64,000 nt of DNA, taken from Ceratorhiza oryzae-sativae. Its lineage: Eukaryota > Basidiomycota > Agaricomycetes > Cantharellales > Ceratobasidiaceae. The DNA is taken from positions 744,001 through 808,000 of the forward strand of contig JARWMV010000235.1 of NCBI GenBank assembly GCA_030998015.1, in the 5' to 3' direction. Position 1 is the first letter of the stretch, and each line of letters begins with the position of its first letter. Below the pieces are notes generated by a model. The model ran no database searches, was not told the DNA's origin, and saw only the letters and a list, made by a program, of their open reading frames with translations. Below are positions 60,664-64,000 of this stretch, one piece after another. Both the position numbers and the translations under genes were made by a program.

Positions 60664-63600
60664 ATGCACAAATCTCACGCCCCAGCCATTAATCCTTACG
60701 ACAAGCTCACCCAAAATCAATTCGATTCCTACGTCTCCAACATCCAAGCTAAAATCCAGCTTGCACTCAATCCACCCTCTCCTGAACCCAGACATGTCTC
60801 ACGGTCAATCGCAGAAATATCACAGTCCACCATTGCTTCTCCAGCACCGTCGCTGGCACCTTTGTCAAAGCGCTCAAGCCTTGAGCCTCGCGTGCCTCCC
60901 AAAAGCTATTCGCCGCTTGGCGCTGGAACGCCAAACGAACCCTACGAACTATCCGATGATGACGAGGAGAGCGAGGAACCTGTACGTCAAGCTCGGCCAC
61001 CGGTTTCATCCAGCTCAGAAGCCGGCGCTGAGAGCGATGCTGAACAAGAACCAGTACCTCTGAGTGCTATCCCTGAAGGGATCGAGGGGGGCGAGGAGGT
61101 GGACGAGGAAACCAGAACCGACGAGGCTTACTACAGCGGATACGAAAACGGGGACGAGCCTCAAGAGGAGGAATGGTATTACTCTGGGGAAGACGCGTCT
61201 GAGGAAGCGGAAGAGGAAGCGGAGAGGAGGAAGACGTTTTCGTGGGCAAGGGCAAGGGACGACATCCTGCCGAGGGCCCGGGTTTGTCTGGGTTGCTTCA
61301 TGGCTCCGGAGCACTCTCCCGCGGGCCAGCTAGCACCTTCAAGCGTGGCGCGCGTTCTTCCCGGGCAATCGACGATAGTTTCGAAGCAGGTGTTGGTCGC
61401 ATGCCGGCCCTCGGCACAACGTCAACCCCGTTCATTTCCCGTCTGCGCTCTCGGTCAGCACGCTCTCAGGATAGCTCGGATGAAGAACATGCTGGATCGC
61501 CTCCTTGGGAGGATAGTCAGGGTATATCCATGCCCGCTATTGCCACCTATCAAGAGGGAGAAAGCGAAGAAGAATCGGCCGAAGAATCAGAGGCCGCCAA
61601 CAATGGGCCAGGTGGTGCTCGCGAGGACGCTATCGAAGTGCTGGATAGTGACGAAGAGGAAGGGGAATCTGCAACACCTAAGCGCACCGAGGCGGACAAG
61701 ATTGCGCCATACTCAGCCCCGACTGACAGATCTGGACGTTTTCATGATAATACCGAATTTGACGAGCTTCAATTTGATGACTCTGCGACGTATCCTGACG
61801 AAGGACAAGAGCCTGACAGTTTGTTGGATGATACGATGGATGCGGATGATTCAATGCGCCTACGGGTTTTGACAGGTGCGCATGATTTGTCTTCCTTGCG
61901 TTCAGTTCTCATGTTATTTGCAGACGATATGCCCCCAGGTCCATCAAGTCTGTTCAGCGCTTCAAGCATTGCTATCACCCGAGAACCCTCTCAATCAAAG
62001 GATGGCGAAGAAATTGACCATAGCGCCGATACTGTTCATGCGCGCGAGCACGGTGTCGAGGACCTAGACCCCAATACAGCAATCGCCGGCTCGGAGCGTG
62101 AATTTGACCAGTCCATTCAAAGGAGCTTGGATTATTCGGATTTTATTGGCGAGCGCTCGCTGCTTGCCCAGCAAGACACCTCCATTACTCAAGCAGAGCA
62201 ACAACTTCACGAAGTCACGGTATATGAACTTGAGAATGGCTCACGCTATTATGATTTTGATGGTGTTCGGCATTTCCTAAACCCCGAGGGAGAGGTGTAC
62301 GAGACGGCAGCGATTCCTCCTCCAAGACCTACCATACAACAGCCGCCTGATTTGAGTATGATTGAAGAGGTGACAGAATATGATATCACGCGGCGGATGG
62401 TTGGGGCAGAGGATGAAGAAGGCGGATACAATGAGGGAAACTTTGATTTCTTGAAGGAATTGGACAGTAGTAAGTTGAACGGTATCTTTCGAACTGGATA
62501 CTGCAGGTCTAACTGATTCGATTATTCAGTCGGAGAGCGTGCAAATCGGTATTATGACGGGGATGACAGCACACAACTCGGAATTGACGACATACCCCAA
62601 CGTCCTGGCGCTGCATTAGGCTTTCGCTCGCGAGGACCACTTGATGCAGATTCAAGTGCATTCCTATCGGAAAGCGTAGTCGTTGGGGATCACGTCGCCG
62701 AGCACGATACTAGCCGCCACCGAACGATATCCAATTGGCTGGGACCTACAAGCAGTTTCATGAGCGCTACTGGAACTGTTGAGGAGTCGATGACTGGACG
62801 AAATGCCAATGACCTAGTCAGCGAGGACGATATTGTCAGTGCTAGCGAGGCTGGAGGCGACGGCGACGGCGACAGTGACGAGTCGCATGACTCGATATTG
62901 GATGACGACGGCGACACGACTCGCGATTTGGATAGCCGTGTGCTGGATCGCGATGACTTGATTACGCCAGTGCCTCGTAGGGCAGATGAAAGCGGGATGG
63001 AGAGTCAGTTCCACTTGGATGAGAAGGGAGTCACAGACGCCTTGGCAGCCGTAGCACAGCTGGCGGAGGAGACGTCGTTTGAAGAGTTTATGGCCGCTGG
63101 CCCAGCGGAAGGCCCGGTTGCTAACGGTATGTATCGTGTAAACGTTTTATGCAAGGGTTGCTCGCTTACACCTAATTCCCCCAGACCCTATGTTTGACTC
63201 GGCTACTGATCTCGAGAATCTGCTCAACGAAGTTTCAAGCATGAGCGCAGAAGAAGAAGAGATGCTCGCCCGTTCATTCAACATGACTGACGCTCTGCGG
63301 AGTACTTCGATTCCGCTGGATGAGCTGTCAAATTTTGGCCACTCGCCTGCTCAACCTCTGGAGACCACTATAGAGAGTAGTATACTAGATGACTTCAACT
63401 CGGCTCCGTTGATCACAGTTGAGAGCGCCCCCGAAAAACTTGCTTCAGAAGTATTGGCGGAAGTTTTTGAAGGGGTCGAGCCAATTTCAGTGTCTAGTGT
63501 TACCGGGACTGGGACTGCTACCCCATCAGGGGGTATAGAAACTTCCCCACAGATTGAGGTGATTGAAGTGCTATCTAGGTCGCCTACCCCTCAGCAGTCT

Positions 63601-64000
63601 CTCCCTCGGATCGAACATGTCGATCAAGACCCATCACCTCGCCGGACGCCTACCACACCTACACTCTCAGCTGGTAGATCGCTTACGGCTCCCGAATTTT
63701 CGATTGCAACATCCGTGTCTGAACCTTCTGTGGTTCAACCAAACGTCTCTGTCTATGAAGGCTCACCTTCATCGTCAGTACATCAAGATTATCTTAGCCA
63801 AGTCGTCTTGCCAGCTCAATCTGACACTACGGAACTTCCTGATCCTAATCTGCCTCCCTCCCCAACCCATTTGAGCATGCCGACCGTCCCCATCGCGCCG
63901 AACGATGGTGAAGTCCAAGGGGAAGCTAGTGCAAGTGTGGTTGTGGAGCCCCCAACACCCCAAGCAACCAGTGAGGATGGGGGCGTCGAGGCTAACACGA
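60664..64000 (+). CDS. Long acidic disordered protein (partial, runs off the window)
   Basis: Unrecognised. It starts MHKSHAPAINPYDKLTQNQFD; the first ~45 residues, with a helical YVSNIQAKIQLAL, are the only ordered-looking part. The rest, more than 1,000 residues, is strongly acidic and Ser/Pro-rich, with repeated DDEE, SEEES and DSDEEE clusters typical of nuclear or chromatin-associated scaffolds. One small ordered island reads VYELENGSRYYDFDGVRHFLNPEGEVYE (about 62220-62310). Introns are visible at about 62471-62530 and 63127-63184. A one-base break near 61226 is needed to move from the EEAEEEAE frame into EEDVFVGKGKG; both sides are clearly coding, so a missing base is likely. The gene continues past the end of the window. 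Function unknown. Confidence 0.6.

Overview
This is nuclear DNA of a filamentous basidiomycete. Nearly every gene is cut by many short introns (about 45-65 bp), there are three intron-bearing tRNA-Gly genes, and several families are typical of Agaricomycetes (DUF6534 membrane protein, DUF6589 protein, receptor-less tyrosine-kinase-like proteins). The expanded kinase families suggest a Rhizoctonia/Ceratobasidium-type genome, but that is inference. Exon structures given here were built by hand from GT/GC-AG signals and protein continuity.

Layout. 0.3-2.2 kb: secreted ribonuclease T2 (minus). 2.66 kb: tRNA-Gly. 3.5-5.9 kb: seven-bladed WD40 propeller fused to a protein kinase. 6.3-8.2 kb: FAD-dependent amine/amino-acid oxidase. 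8.2-14.9 kb: a complete 6,703-bp DNA transposon inserted at the very end of that oxidase gene. It carries a divergent pair, a DUF6589 protein (candidate transposase) and a RecQ-like helicase, and has inverted terminal repeats and a perfect 9-bp target duplication. 15.6-17.3 kb: DUF6534 membrane protein (minus). 18.1-20.1 kb: cytochrome P450. 20.1-24.0 kb: gene-poor, with a second tRNA-Gly. 24.1-28.8 kb: tandem pair of MFS transporters of the allantoate/nicotinate permease type, the second frameshifted near its end. 29.0-33.2 kb: arginine-specific carbamoyl-phosphate synthase large subunit (minus). 33.3-38.8 kb: gene-poor, with three identical tRNA-Asp genes. 38.9-41.4 kb: phenylalanine ammonia-lyase. 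41.9-45.9 kb: Ras guanine-nucleotide exchange factor carrying its own P-loop GTPase-like domain. 46.05-46.2 kb: small TA-flanked MITE. 46.4 kb: third tRNA-Gly. 48.6-50.9 kb: mitochondrial methylcrotonoyl-CoA carboxylase beta subunit. 51.4-54.9 kb: helical-bundle plus pseudokinase plus kinase protein. 56.5-58.3 kb: cell-wall-integrity MAP kinase (Slt2/Mpk1 type). 58.9-59.5 kb: AtaL-like SRPBCC protein. 60.7 kb to the end: long acidic disordered protein, incomplete.

There is no operon-like logic; most genes are independent housekeeping or signalling genes. The clear functional unit is the transposon. Its two ORFs share a 118-bp bidirectional promoter, and its ends are cruciform-forming inverted repeats in which the stems are kept while the stem sequences differ between the two ends. 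A second theme is kinase signalling: three unrelated kinase architectures occur within 55 kb, two of them with 9-10 nt microexons. Several otherwise intact genes contain a single apparent one-base frameshift, which looks more like assembly indels than decay.
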